Below, in pieces: positions 38,711 to 51,726 of a DNA stretch of 64,000 nucleotides. A model generated the notes under the pieces. It did no database searches, was not told the DNA's origin, and saw only the letters and a program-made list of their open reading frames with translations. Each line of letters opens with the position of its first letter. The stretch's first letter is position 1. Made by a program: the position numbers and the translations under genes. Origin of the DNA: Leptasterias polaris (Eukaryota; Echinodermata; Asteroidea; Forcipulatida; Asteriidae); assembly GCA_037783415.1 (NCBI GenBank), contig JAZGTN010000089.1, positions 4,549,605-4,613,604 of the forward strand, given 5' to 3'.

Positions 38711-39984
38711 TGCCCACAACTGGGAGTATTGGATTAAAAACACTGTTTCAATTGTCATTATTGGTTTGTTTTCTACACAATAGTGCAAGATTGAACCGTC
38801 TATAACAGTATTTTTTAAAGAAGCACACTTTATTGGGATGGCTCTCAGTCACAGTTTTCAATCATTATTATTTGAATACAAAATGATCTAATTTCATAAC
38901 TAAAGTAATATTCATATTACACTAAGGAGCCATACTGATTTTGCCTTCATGCCTCGGTTTGAATAAAAAAAAAACATGGCTGAGCTACTGTAAGCAGAAA
39001 ATAACACCTTTCAAAATATTGTTTTTTACCCTTACACCGATAGTGAAAAGCACTGTATACTTGCTTTCTCCCCCAAGTCCTACACAAGGAAGAGTTGAGC
39101 TGTGCATTTGCAGGAAGTATGAACCGGGCTTTACTCGTGTGAGATTAGAACCCGAAATCACCACTTCTGAAGAAGACGCTCGTACCTCCTGAACACAATA
39201 TTTTCTATTGATCCCTTGTGCTTCCCACAAAATGTGTGTCTACCATTTTCAGGGGTCAAATGAGTATATTTTGACTCCCAAAATGGGGGACAGGATCAGG
39301 GCGTCTACATTCATTGAACAAGAGTTGAATAATTTCCGTCATAAAATTTTAATTATCTCTAGGAAATAGAAACATTTCTAGTAAACTTTGAATCACTCAT
39401 GACTAAACCATAATTCTATCTAAATATACAGCCTAGCCTTCATATGTGAAATAAAGATGTAAAACAAGTTTGGTTACGGTGATTAAATGAAAACATTACA
39501 AGATTAACATAAAGTATCCAATATGTAAATTTTGAAAATAAAACTAACTCAAGATAAGTCTTTGAGCGGAAAATATTACTTTACAAGAACAAACATTTAA
39601 ATGGTATACTGTTTCTTTATCCGATTGAATAAAAACTACTCCATTGATTGGAGTAAAATCCAACACCTGTAATTTTTACCAAATACTTCTTTATTTAAAG
39701 TGTTAAGTAAAATTTAGATGCGTACCTCACTCCTTTAAAACACATTTACAATTGAAAATTATTTCAGTAAAATAAGAAAATATATCTTTATATGTAAATA
39801 ATGGTTTTATTTTAAACCAAAGGGTATATTAGTCCATCATTTGTAGCTTTCCTGAGCCATTCTAAAATGGAATGTGACGTTCTGCCTAGGGGCTGCACTG
39901 TACATACTTTTATGTTTATTTACATTAACATGCAGTATAAAGGTCAACATAATTCTGATTTATAGGCAAAATGATAAAGAAAGC

Positions 39985-40745
39985 TACAATAAAAGTCACA
40001 GCTGAATACAGTGTCTACTTGCTGAGCAAACAGCAAAAACAGTCAAAGTATTTTCACAAATCCATCCACACTTAGGCTTAAAAAAAAAAAAATTTTATGT
40101 TGGCGTAACCCGACCTACCCTAGATATTTTTATTTTCTTAAGGGAAGAAATCTATAAATCAGTTATAAATACGTTTGACACTGTTTCTCTCGGTTTTTCT
40201 TCAATTTTATGGCCATAGCATTCATTGTACTTTGGAGTGCACAATGTTTTGCACAACATGCAGAAGATCGTCACTGGCTAATAGTACTTTTATGCATGTA
40301 TAGTCTGCAACAAGTTTTTAGATGATGGGAAAGATTTCCCCAAATCTAGACCATTTGAAGGCTTATATTGCTGGAATGTCCTACCTATTCTATCCTATCC
40401 TATACCTAGACTATAAAAAAAAAAAATAATTAAAAATAAAATAAAAACCCTACCTACCTACCCTATTTTTTCTGGCCCGTTACGCCAACATAACAAATTT
40501 TTTTTTTAGGCCTTAGCAAGGTGCCAGCGGGTACCAACCGCATCTCTGTCCGCAGCATTCGCCAACAGACACTAACCCTCAGAAATCTGAGAAACAACTC
40601 ATGCATGAATCATTTCTCAGATTCAATTGTTTTGGGGTTGAAATTTATCCGAACCAAACTACCTCAAAGGGAATCCTCAAATAGTTCATACTATCAACAG
40701 CTGCAGTGCATCTCACCAAGTAAGTTTTTATGGTCATTTATATTT
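39985..40745. repeat. Dispersed repeat, copy 2, interrupted by a MITE
   Basis: 39985-40074 and 40514-40745 are the two halves of the repeat found intact at 26262-26620. Between them lies 40075-40513. Confidence 0.78.
40075..40513. mobile_element. ~440-bp MITE with A/T-rich inverted termini
   Basis: Left GGCTTAAAAAAAAAAAA then TTTTATGTTGGCGTAAC; right GTTACGCCAACATAACAAA then TTTTTTTTTAGGCC. The inverted repeats span ~35 bp. The interior repeats CCCGACCTACCCTA-like motifs, also seen in the inserts at 23038-23412 and 45830-46010, so these are probably one family. Confidence 0.85.
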
Positions 40746-41865
40746 TGAGTATTTACAAATCTATGAACCCAGATTTAAGTCTCCCCTCCCCCCAAAATAT
40801 GGAGGTAAACATAATAATTACAAAACAACATTTTATAGCGCACTATAACTAACAAACACCTCGCCCAATTCCTTAATTATCTATTTTGTTTTTGTGGGTG
40901 GAGAAATCTGTTACAAATAGAGCATTGAAGGTGGGGGGGGGGGGGTGGATTTTGGCACAACCTGAAAATCTGCTGTTCTAATTAACATGCCTTGGATCCA
41001 TTCAGTGGGCAGTGTCAAATAGTTCATGTCCCATTCTCAGCAATATCTCTCTCAAAACATGACACACTTCTACAACTATCAATTTCTGTAAGTGTGGTTT
41101 TATTAATTTAATTTTATGCAAGATTTCCCCAAACAAGGCTAAAAGCCACTCTTGGTAAAAGGGGCTACAAGAAGAAAAGTATTAAAGATGAAAATAACTC
41201 AAGGGAGTTGAAGGTAGGAATTGATATTCCTCTTAAAACTGTCTGAAAAACATGCAACAGGTAAGGAGTTCCAAAGTGATGCAGTACGTGGAATAAAGCT
41301 GATGGAATGGCTCTTTGTTTTGCATCTCAGCAACTTGCAAAGCAAGAGTGTATGGGTGAGAAAAAGCAGAAAGCCTAGTTCAACTGTGAAACTTCACATA
41401 ATCTGGCTCCATCGATTGCCCGGAGGCATACGAAAATGCAATGAATCTATGGAAAAACCCCACCTTTTTGGACTTTCACATATGTTTTGAACAGTCTTGA
41501 GATCCTCACAGGCCTGGAATTTCATCTTTGAGAGGGCAAGGCCACTAAGGGCACTTCCATTGGAAATTCTTAAACTCTATGGGAAACTTCTGAAGGGGCA
41601 CCAATGCCAAGACCAGGGGCAACAGTGGCCATGGCCTTCGTTGCCTTCATGTAATTCCAGGGCTGTCCTGGAATAATCAGAAGAAATACCTTAACAGAAT
41701 AAAATGAGTGAGCTTCGGTGAATTTAAAATTAAAAAATGCCAACTTGAAGCAGTCAAAACTTTGCACATTTTAGCTGGTGTACGCATACACGCATGTGGC
41801 CTTATGACTTACAAGCACAATACACGTAGCCTCCTCGTAGACCTTCCAAAATGTCCGATCATGCC

Positions 41866-44800
41866 TCAGTAAATGCACTTCTCGCACAGAGGTTTGTTCT
41901 GCATGACGCGATCAAAACTGAGGTCCGACAGATCAAACGCAATAAACTTCCCGTGTAGCATCAGATTGCTGACTGCGAGGCCAACGGCCGGAGACTGCTG
42001 GATGCCGTGCCCACTGAACCCAGTTGCCATGTAGAGGTTGGGGTAAGCTGGATGGTTACCGATGATAGCATTCTGATCTAATGTGTTGTAGTCGTAGTAA
42101 CCGGCCCAGGCACTTTTAACCTTAAATGAAAAGAGAAGACAAAACCAAAAATTATTGTAAATGTCAAACTCATGTAAACAATAAGAAATAACTGTTGCAA
42201 AGTTTATTATGAACCAAAATGACCTGTGGTACATATACAAAAAGTGCCGATAGCCTTTTGCCAGTTTGCTTTGGCTCTACCTGAGAACGATTCTGCTTTG
42301 GTTAAAAAGGTTGACATCTTTATCCACAAGCTCTTTTTGGACAGACTTACGGAGGATGTTTTATCTACACGGTCTTTCCAGTGTGTAGCCTGTTGAGGCA
42401 GGCACCTACCCTGATATGCTTCATTTCACCCATACAAAGAGCGACAACAGGTTCTGGAAAACATGCCTTGTAAAATTCCTTTCTGGGTTATTGTGTAACA
42501 AATTTGATTTTTTTTTGTATTTCAAAATTTCAGTCTATAAATGAAGGAAGTGATGCCAAAATCATCAAACTTTTGTGAGCAGACATATTTTAAGACTCTT
42601 GAAGATAAAGATAATCTGGAAGCCCTCCAGTCTTGGATGAAATTTACTGGGGTGGGGGGTGGGTGGGTGAGGGTTGTGTAGGGAAATGTAGGACTTGAAA
42701 TACCTATCGGACTACAAGCCAGAGTCTAGGAATTTTAGTTATAGGTCAGTAAACCTCACAACTGAACAAGTATCTGAGTCTAGTTCTTTTCCAAGCATAT
42801 ACAATGGGGGTAACATTGACGAGCAGTGCAGCGGCATCAGACTCTCGTTCTGATGCCCGAGTCGTCAGAGTGTGTTTTTGAATCCCGGTCATGTGTCCTT
42901 GAGCAAACGCTTAACCATAAGATGCTTCTTTTAAACCAGGTGTATAAATGGAAACCTGTGAGACTTAAGACAGTATTGTATTGGATTAACCCCTTCGCGC
43001 TAATTTAAGCAGCTTGGGGTTGTATGCTCCCCAGGGAGTTGAGAAAGTGTGAGGAATGGTCTAAGTATGCCCGATGAACAGGAATAATAAAGCACCTTGA
43101 TCTTGTTACTACATGTAGGTCAGGTGCCCAATAGTAGAACTCAGTATTATTATTATACTTCTTAGACTGACTAAAATACAATTTCAATTTTAAAACATCC
43201 AAGTTCAGCTAATATAACAAAAACTAAAATGTTTTAGGTTCGTCATGTGTCTGGAGAGACAGTTCCGTCGAGCTCCAAGAGGTCTAGGGGAGTTTTTCTT
43301 AAAGCTCAAGCGGGGATGAGAGGAGGGAAGTCTGTTTACCTTCAAGTTCTCCATACATGGTATTCTATGAGCTAGATGTGGCCATACTTTCTCCTCGAAA
43401 TATTCATAATCTACTTGCAAGTTATCTGTGGTAGGTTCGTCTTCCTGCAGTGTGTAAGAGAGCACAACATCAGTTTGTTTAGTTCATGTAGTTCTGTAAA
43501 AACAACTTAAAAACAAAACCACTACAGGAAAAGAAAGTCACACATTCCAGGTCAAGTTTTTAACAAGACTTTTGGACAAAGGGAACAGTCTGCATATAAT
43601 TGTAGAGTGTCATGGCTGAGTGGTTAATATCATCAGATTCAAGTTCTGGTGGTATAGTCATCGGGGTGTGGGTTCGAGTCCCAGTCGTGACGCTTGTGTC
43701 CTTGAGCAAGACACTTCACTATAATTGCTTCTCTTCACCCAGGTGTATAAATGGGTACATGCAAGGGTAGAGGTTGATGTTTGAAACAGCCTTCTGAGCG
43801 CACGGCAGCTCGGGCTGTATACTCCCCATGGAGCTGAGAAAGATTAAAAAGGAATGTTATTGGCCCAATGACCAGGACACTAATGTAAGGCGCATTGAGA
43901 CATTATTGTAAAATGCGCTATATAAGAACTAGTTTTTATTATTATTATTATTACCAATTTTAATACTTTGGGGTTGAATAAACAAAAATTGACTGGCGAG
44001 GGACTTGAACCTGCGACCTCCAGATTAATGTGCCTGCACTCTACCAACTTAGCTATCTAGCCCGATGTCGGCGGTCTCATGATTTTGTCAACATCTTTGT
44101 TAGGGTTGCAAGTCAGAAAACCTGTCACTGCCGTATAGCCAGGGATCACACCCAAGTTTACGCTACAACCTGGGAAGCGGCAGTAGAGGGATCACCTTAA
44201 GGGGATGCAACTTTTCTATTTCAAATATCAAGTAAATCTTGAATGCTTATAATGTTACATGGCTCCATGGTCACTAACGTTACAATAACCACATACATCC
44301 AACTTGAAAAATCAAAATTTGACATTTTAATAATAGCTTGTATTATCTGGAGTCAACAATTAATACAGGAACCAGATTTTTGAAATGATATGTGAAGTTA
44401 TAATAACGCAAGTCACTTTTGACCAGTAAAACTGACCTCTGTCGGCGGCCCTCGACCACAAACGTAATTTCCACCAAGTCCTTCTCTCCTTAAATAGGCC
44501 CCCGAGTTATCTATCACCATTGGGCAGTCAAGCTGAGGCCCGTCCGGTGAGTGCACTACGTAGACGTAACGTTTCCGGGGTACCACAGGCAGGGCTACAT
44601 GTAAGAGGTCCTCCTCCGAACCCTTGCCGATGTCCAACATTTCAGCCACCTCCCCTGACCACGCCCCTGCTGCGATGACCACCATGGAACACTTCACTTG
44701 TAATACCTCAGGACTGTTTGGCATGCGGATCTAAACACAAGAAATTAAAGGAATAATACTAACTTATTATATCATTTTGGTATTGAAGGATCCTCAAAAG

Positions 44801-47800
44801 TGCCTGGAATTTCATCTTTGACAGGGCAAGGTAATTTTTATTTTGCAAAGGGCCAATCAAAGCTTTTAAGGGGCACCAAGGCGACAGGGCAACAGAGGCC
44901 ATGGCCTCCGTGTTATTCCAGACCTGTAACACTGTGACCTGTAGGCCTGAAGATTCTCGCGTCGAGAAGATGATGAAGAAATGTCAGTTTTAGATGTGGG
45001 AGGGAATCAGGAAACTCAGGCCATTAGGTAAGGACTCAAAACCCAATCCACACCCAAGGCTCCAACTTCTGGGATTTAAGCGGGGATCAAAGAGGTGGAA
45101 GACAGGGAAGAAACCTCAACTTTAAGTTTAAGTTTGTTAAGTTCATTGTTAATTTGAACAAATTATTTGTATTGTATAAAAATTAATCATTTATTTCAAA
45201 AAAAATGATATGGGTATTTTTGTCTTCAAGAGTTTGTATATAGAACTTACTTTTATAGTCTATTCGTTCGAGTTGTTTTCTCGTTTTTGATATGTGCTAG
45301 TCTTGCACAGTCTATTCTAGGGGACCTAATATGGACAGCCTTTTTTGTCCAAGGTACAAGCTTTTCAGGGTGGTTGTTAGGAAAGACTTGCGCATCAATT
45401 AGCAAAAGAATTCAACCTACCTTGACAGTTTTCACCCTACGACCACTGCCTGTATAGTACGCCATTTCAGCCCCTTGTATCGGCGTTTGCGCACAACCAA
45501 ATCCTACGACTTCTCCGTTGATATACTGAGCTCCGAGGGACAGTGATTTCTCTTTAAACGCCTTGAGAAGAGACCAAGGATCAAACCAACCTTCATTTTC
45601 AAATCCTGTGTTAAAAAAACACCAAAACATTCATTGAGTTTCCAAGTTTACCCTTTACACACCATGTGAGACATTCATGGACATGAAGTTGAAGCAGACT
45701 TACACTTACATTGTGCTCATACTCAGACAGACATGCCAACCTCTGGGATCACAAAACTGTATTCTGAAACCCCAAAACCTGTATTTTTCCTTAAAAACCT
45801 GTATTTTTGAAAAAAAATGATTAAAAGAGTTTAGGCCCCCAAAAAGGGTGTTCTGTCATGTCTGTTTCGGTTTCCCGTGCCAGGACCCTAAACTTTTTAT
45901 TCGACTTAAAATATAAAAAAAAAAAAAAAAAAAAAAAAAAATAATTAAATGTCAGACTTTGACCAACCTAACATGTTTTTAACAAAATTGAACTAAAAAA
46001 CCAGAACACATCCACTGATATCTCCGTGATTTTGGTCTCATGATTTTGTGATCCACGGTCGTCGCGTCATGTTTCGTGAAGTACACAGCGCGCATGGTGT
46101 ACAAGACAATGCGCAATCTGAAAATTGCGCAAACCTTTACTCGATAGGCAATGGGAGCTGCCGATTCTGCATGGCGCAAACTGCAGATTGCGCAAGAGTT
46201 TGTCCAATTCGTTGTGCAGATGAACGAGAGTGGACAAGAAAAGTCGCAAGCGGACGATTTGGGGCAACCTTTTAGCCGGAAATTTATATTTTTTGAAAGA
46301 TATCTGACACAATCATACCTCCATATTAACAAAAAAACATCTCCTGCGTACCTCCATCCATTCCATGTGAGGGATGCTTACATAACAATAACATTATTGA
46401 TAAATTAATTATTTTCTCCCATTTTTGGACGCTTTTATGAAGTCCCACTTCGCTGAATATTCTCCTTTAAATGACTGCTTCCTTTTATTCGACGAGGTCG
46501 AAGCCATAATCAGATATTTATATTACAATTTCATGCAGGAGTGCTAAAAAATTTCCGCAAAACAGCGGAGATTGTACACCATTGGAAACGAGCTTAATAG
46601 CGCTAGCATAGTTAGTATAGTATTTCTCGCAGCCGTTTTGGGGGAATGGAATTATTTTTGTGGTGGCAGTGGTCAAAACCGTATTTTTTTTGCAAAACCT
46701 GTACACCCGTATTTTTAACGAAAACCCGTACGAAATACGGGAAAAACGTACTAGTTGGCATGTCTGCTCAGAACGACCTATATTCCGTCATGTCAGCCGT
46801 CGTTAGACATACCATTTAAACAGTGACTGAATAATTATAATGCACAAAACCTCACTTTTTTAAGGGTCGTAAAAATAAGGGATTTTTATTACCATATGAA
46901 GCTAGGGCCACGTCATCTGTATTCAACCAAGGGAATCTGTTCTTGAGTTGTTTGGCAGTGAAGAGCTCAATCATAGCACCACACTCCCTAGTGTTACATA
47001 ACAAGAAACCAATTGTCACATTTTTTTTGTTACTCTTTCAAACAAATGTTAAACACAGAGGAATTATTGCACTCGTCATTATGACTTTTAAGATTTCATT
47101 TTAGAGCATAATAAGTGATACAAAATGTCTTGCTTATCGAGCTGCCTTTCATAAAAATCCAATAAACATTGAAATCAGCCAATAAATGTTCATGTTCTTT
47201 GTTTCCTCAGTGTGTTCTGAAAACCCAAACACTTTTCCGTACACGACCATACGGTGCTCTGCATGTGTTTGGCATTTTGGATCTTTCCACTCAAATTTGA
47301 AGGGATTGCATCACAGCAACCTTATCTTATTTTGCTATCATTTGGGGAGATCTGATCTTTCTCTTTCCAATGATGGTATGCTTGGGTATCATGCATATTA
47401 TTTGGCCATTGGACATGCTGGAAAAGAGTAAACTTTTATTGAGTACATGGATTGACCTACATTATTTATAGACTTTTCAGGATATTAATAACAATTTTGC
47501 TTTTTACTGAGGGCCTCCAAATCGGAAATCAGATTAAGGTACGAAGAATATCATGCCTAGGTATGGAGGGTAAACATGGACAAAACTACAGCTTTATTAC
47601 AAATGGCCTTTGTGCTCAGGCTTGAGTGTTTTTTGGTGTTATCTTGGTTGACTAAAATCGCCAATGTACATGTAAGGGTTAAGGCTAGGTTTTGTGTTCT
47701 TCGCTTTTCTGATAGTCCTTGGATTAACAACCACAATCAAGCAATGAAATGAAAGGGCATCCTTGGTTTTATAAAAATATACAAAAACTGAATTGAAACA

Positions 47801-50800
47801 ACACACCTTTGCATTCTGTGATTCTCCATCATTTGCTCTGCACCTTTCTCCGAGGCCAAGAGTAGATATCCTCCTTGATTGAACTGAACATCTGGTGGAT
47901 CCGCATCATCAACACACAGGTGCTCCTGTACAGGTAAATTAACAGAAGCTAAGGGGTCATTTCATTACGCATGGGAGGAGCTCTTCCAGCTTATATATTT
48001 CTGATAATAAAACCAAGGATGCCTCATAAGTGAACTTAATCACTGTAGCTCGCAAGCCTGAGGAAAACCTGTATACAAGGGTGTTTGCTACGAGAACCAG
48101 AAACACAGGGTTAACCCTTACTCATCCACTATAAGTGTTCTGGGTTCTTTAACGTGCACTACCTCTACTAGTACTTGGGACCTACAGCCTAATGTCCCAG
48201 GACAAAGTAATTATGGCAAAGTATCTTGCTCAAGGACACAAAAGTCACGACCGGGACTCGAACCCACACTCTATTGATCAGAAACACCACAGTTCGAGTC
48301 CAGTGCGCATGAACACTTGGCCACGACAGGCCACATGGTAACTTTTCCCATGATTTTTGTTGCTGGAAAAAGAATGAGTAAACTGTAATGCACAGCAAAT
48401 CCACTGTGAAGGCATTTCTTCTGTAGTAGTTTGCAGCACAATCTCCCTACTGGTAAAACAGCTTCATGAGATTGGGTCAAGAGCCTTGGCCCAATTTCAT
48501 AGAGCTGCTTAAGCACAAAAAGTAGCTAAGCACAACCAAATTATGCTTACCAGAATAAGGTTACCGGCCAAACTACCATGTAACATGTACAATTTGTGAC
48601 TGGTATCCTGCTCATTTCTGCTTAGCAATATTTTTTGCTTAAGCAGCTCTATGAAATTTGGCCCTGAGCAGTTGCTTTCCGGGTTTGCCCTGAATTTTGT
48701 TTTCATTGACTAGCCAGCAGGACCACTGCTTATCAATTCAATGGTCTGTCAACTTTTTCACCAGTCTCTACGTTATTATAAGTTAAATAGGGATGCTTTT
48801 CAACACTGAACTAGCCAGCTGGACCACATGACTGGTCCTCATGTGTTTTTAACTGGCATTTGGACAGTGGACCAGTGTTAAAGGAGAATGCTGGTTTGTT
48901 GAATGTTGTTTTTGGTTTGTTACAAAGCTTATGGTCATCTGGTTAGAGTAAAGGATTGGTAAGAAACAGAAAATAATTTGTTTATTAAATCTGAAGCTTT
49001 AGCCTATTTTGTTGATTTCCTGCTGTTTTGTTTTATACTTATTTTGTTGGGTGGGGGGTGTTTGAATGTTGACCTTGAATCATTTCTCTACCTTAATTGT
49101 TTTAAGAAATTCTGCACTGTACATGGACATCTCCACATTGGCTGGAATTGAGAACTGTTGCCTGATGCCACCAACTGACAGAGTGGTTGACGCCCTGGTG
49201 TACTGGACAAAAAAGAACAATAAATCAAAACATTAAACAAAAAATCAAGATATTTCAACTCTCCAAAAGAAGGAAAAGGATAAATCAAAACCGCAGTAAA
49301 GAGCGTGTTTTTTCTTTACATCTGGGAAGAAAAAAATTCCTATTTTGTTGTCAACAGGCGAATAGGCCACCATCAAAACAGTCTGAGTTCAGATACATGT
49401 ATGAGGCTGAAATCTCTCATCACTGTATAGGTGGCTGTTCCCCCCCCCCCCCTCCTGAATAACTAAGTAAATGGACATGAAATTGAGCAACCCCTATTTT
49501 GTTGTTTGGACTATTCCGATGCAAAGTGCTGGCTTATTTGCCTAGTGTCTTAATTAGCAGGATTGATTGTGGGCGCAGGGTTATTCTTGCTCATGACACC
49601 TGCAAACACAACAGCAACCTAGATTTTACTGATGATAAAGAGTATCTAGGCAGTGACCAGGGTTATGGAGGCTAACCACCCCCCTATGTCAGACCTCCAC
49701 TGGAGATTAATGTTATTATTATATACTTTTGGTAATGAAACTAAGGATGCCTGAATTTTTATATCACTGCAGCTTGCAAGCCCGAGGAAAACTGCAAACA
49801 AGTGTGCTTGCTCAGGGTTCTCCACACGCGGTTTTGACAAAATTTTCAAAATACAAAATGCGCCCGGACAAAAAATGTAGCGCCCGGACAAAATCGTCGT
49901 GCGCCCGGACAAAAAAATCTGCGCCCGTGCAAAATTGTCAGTGCCCCGACAAAAAATCGCAGCCACTGTTCGGTCCTAAATTTAGTGTCAATCAGTAATT
50001 TCCACAATGAAACGATCGTTATTAATCACCGCACTGTTTTTCACGGCGCCCCCGCGGCACACATAACAGCCGTCATTTCAATCTACGTAAATCATACACA
50101 CGGACCATTGAGCTATCGCTGGCAGTGCATCGTGCAGTTGCGCTGCCAATAATAGCAGGTTTGTGTGGGGCTTTTGTTTTTCGCGGGACAGGTAACAGCC
50201 GTCCCCTCACGAACATCGTGGCGCAGTGTGGCACCATTATACACGATACACGATGCATATAGTTTTGTGTGGTGGGTTCAGGTAGGTAAAGTGCATAGTA
50301 GGATTTTGTAGTGCTTGCCTCGTGGTCTTTTACGCTCGGAGGCTCCGACATGCCCACTCCATCATTGCTGGATTTCTTTTCCAATTGGTCATAAAAGTTC
50401 ACTATTTGGTTATACATTATCGTTATTCAATGTTTCCAGATTTTTATAGAATAAACTGGAGTCCAGAAAAGGAAACGAAAAGAAAAGAAATATTGTGATA
50501 ATCCTGGGAAATCGACTATCTCGGTACATGGTAACCACGTGTATAAAGCAGATTGATGCCGTGAGCTTACTATCCAGGAAGACTATTGGCTCAAAAACGG
50601 GACCTTTCGCGCTATCAACCAATCCGCGGACAGATTAAAACAGATTGACCAGGGGTACGTTTTCGCGGCTGGAACGAATAACTGTTTCGGTCATTGGCCT
50701 GTGTTATAGGATGGCCAAAATTCAACCGAAACATTTATTGGACCGCGAAAATTACCCCTTATGACGGCAACACACGTAATGGAGTGTGCCGGTGTTTAGG

Positions 50801-51726
50801 ACGACGACTCGGCGGTATCGATCGACTCGACGACAGACGTGAGTGGTTGATCGTGAATGATACCTTTTAAGTTTGTAAATAAAACAGAAAGAAATGAGGG
50901 GTGAAAAAACTTAACTTTGCGTATTAACGGAAAATTGTTAATGGTTTTTTTATGGAAAAGTAAAAACATATTCTTGTTGACCCAATATAAAGCTGAAAAA
51001 GTGATTTTCCCCTTCTGAATGCTGGTAATTTCACGCGAATCTACTCGGATTCGCGGCGTTAACGCCGGGCGCGAATCATGGCGCGAATCGATTCGCGGAT
51101 TCGCAGAGGATTTCTAGGCCTGGTTTAACAGAAAACTTTTTTTTTCTTGGCCCATTGTTTGTAGACCCAGTGTCACATAGATTTGATGATTCATTGCGCT
51201 TGCACATTATAAGCATTGCTTGCGTGAAAAAATCACCCGGCGGCCGGCGCCGCCAGCGTGCGCCCGGACAAAATTTGACCCTGTGGAGAACCCTGCTTGC
51301 TAAGTTGACCAGAAACACCCTACTGTTCTTTTATATGTGCACTACCAATCCTCATACATGATGGAACCTACATGTACGGCTCAATGTCCCATCCCCCAGA
51401 AAGAAGAATTTCCCAGCCCAGTGTTTTGTCTCAGAGTCCTTTATTACCGTGTTATCCCGCTCAACGACGACCACATTAAGTCCTGCCTCTGCATCTCTCT
51501 TCAGGTGGTATGCAATACTCGATCCCATCACTCCCCCTCCGATGATGACAACATCGGTCTCGTAGGGCGGACGATTTGGGTTATAAAATTCAGACGTTTC
51601 CGGAGACGCAAACAGATTCTTCCCTTTGATGCCATCTTTGATCGTCTTAGTGAATTTACTACTGTGGCGAAGGATCATGGGTGATGCAATGAGTGTTCGC
51701 AGCGGGCGGGCTAAGAGGCTCGCCAT
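41866..51726 (-). CDS. FOXRED1: FOXRED1, FAD-dependent oxidoreductase, complex I assembly factor, 8 coding exons
   Basis: FOXRED1 is a mitochondrial FAD-linked oxidoreductase of the DAO fold needed for respiratory complex I assembly. Coding exons (minus): 51726-51448, 49202-49092, 47925-47807, 46987-46893, 45605-45421, 44730-44437, 43444-43340, 42120-41866. Phases agree at every GT-AG junction and the product is 480 residues (human 486 from memory). The first ~45 residues are basic, hydroxylated and lack acids at the very N-terminus, as in a mitochondrial presequence. The FAD dinucleotide motif [19 protein letters not shown] lies at ~59-77. Further family blocks: [14 protein letters not shown] (~97-110), [10 protein letters not shown] (exon 3), [18 protein letters not shown] (exon 5), [16 protein letters not shown] (exon 6), [16 protein letters not shown] and [19 protein letters not shown] (exon 8). 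The frame is intact. Introns carry SINEs and two CAG...CTG elements. Confidence 0.96.
42818..43105 (+). mobile_element. Degenerate SINE-A, FOXRED1 intron 7
   Basis: TGAATCCCGGTCATG, GTGTCCTTGAGCAAACGC, GTATAAATGG and TGTATGCTCCCCAGGGAG follow the SINE-A body order, but with many changes. Confidence 0.6.
43607..43954 (+). mobile_element. SINE-A, full length, FOXRED1 intron 6
   Basis: GTCATGGCTGAGTGGTTAAT, GTGTGGGTTCGAGTCCCAGT, CTGTATACTCCCCATGGAGC and GCGCTATATAAGAACTAG followed by (ATT)n. Closest to the 27291 and 58676 copies. Confidence 0.88.
43985..44230 (-). mobile_element. SINE-D with tRNA-like segment, FOXRED1 intron 6
   Basis: On the minus strand a body (CATCCCCTTAAGGTGATCCC...) is followed by GGGCTAGATAGCTAAGTTGG (A-box-like) and GCAGGTTCAAGTCCC (B-box-like). 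The body matches 30046-30222. The tRNA-like part sits 3' of the body. Confidence 0.7.
45728..46766. mobile_element. 1.04-kb CAG...CTG element, FOXRED1 intron 4
   Basis: The termini CAGACATGCCAAC and GTTGGCATGTCTG are perfect inverted repeats; CTCAGA flanks both sides (45722-45727 and 46767-46772). Subterminal AAAACCTGTATTTTT-like repeats occur at both ends. A nested A-rich insert occupies ~45830-46010. A short minus-strand frame (46507-46409) resembles the start of a BED/ZBED-like transposase protein. CAG...CTG ends suggest hAT, though hAT usually makes 8-bp target duplications. Confidence 0.8.
46409..46507 (-). pseudogene. Truncated BED-like transposase N-terminus
   Basis: Thirty-two codons starting [18 protein letters not shown] and containing [11 protein letters not shown] before a stop. 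The KW-x-FI-x-x-S-x-x-G pattern recalls the first strand of BED/ZBED-like zinc-binding domains in hAT transposases; the zinc ligands that should follow are absent in frame. Recognition rests on a short motif. Confidence 0.35.
47030..47678. mobile_element. piggyBac-type MITE family 3, copy 1
   Basis: The right end GTAAGGG is followed by TTAA (47679-47682). GATTTCATTTTAGAGCATAA, TGTGTTCTGAAAACCCAAAC, CATTTTGGATC and GGCCTTTGTGCTCAGGCTTG are shared with 56335-56894. The left end is decayed. It covers FOXRED1 intron 3 between exons 4 and 3. Confidence 0.7.
47993..48332 (-). mobile_element. SINE-B, minus strand, FOXRED1 intron 2
   Basis: AACCAAGGATGCCTC...CTGTAGCTCGCAAGC...GTTCTGGGTTCTTTAACGTG...AAGTATCTTGCTCAAGGACA and a CGGGACTCGAACCC inverse B box, ending GGCCACGACAGGCC. 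Confidence 0.82.
48488..48664. mobile_element. MITE, second copy of the 14968 family, FOXRED1 intron 2
   Basis: GGCCCAATTTCATAGAGCTG then CTTAAGCA on the left, and TGCTTAAGCAGCTCTATGAA ATTTGGCCC on the right. Confidence 0.85.
49728..51400 (-). mobile_element. SINE-B split by a 1.48-kb element, FOXRED1 intron 1
   Basis: 49728-49812 (AATGAAACTAAGGATGCC, CTGCAGCTTGCAAGCCCGAG) and 51296-51400 (AGTTGACCAGAAACACC, GTGCACTACC, GCTCAATGTCCC) are the two parts of one SINE-B copy. Its right edge comes within ~50 bp of the exon 1 donor (51447). Confidence 0.8.
49813..51295. mobile_element. 1.48-kb CAG...CTG element nested in SINE-B
   Basis: The ends CAGGGTTCTCCACA and TGTGGAGAACCCTG are perfect inverted repeats. 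CTTGCT occurs directly on both sides (49807-49812 and 51296-51301). At least five subterminal GCGCCCGGACAAAA-type repeats follow the left end (49860-49965) and one lies before the right end (51260). Near 51035-51110 the sequence is rich in GCGAATC/GATTCGC repeats. The longest frame (50417-50073, minus, 114 codons) has no feature I recognise. Probably a non-autonomous hAT-like element. Confidence 0.82.

Larger units (their letters stand above)
38711..41865. other. RPS18-FOXRED1 intergenic region (convergent 3' ends)
   Basis: I see no exon here. 38990-39240 contains minus-strand SINE-C remnants (CCCTTACACCGATAG). 39240-39980 is AT-rich unique sequence. 39985-40745 is a dispersed repeat split by a MITE. 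41100-41470 has repeat-derived sequence (GAGTTCCAAAGTGATGCAGT) and 41505-41670 is a dispersed repeat also seen at 44800-44930 and, inverted, at 57520-57670. Confidence 0.6.
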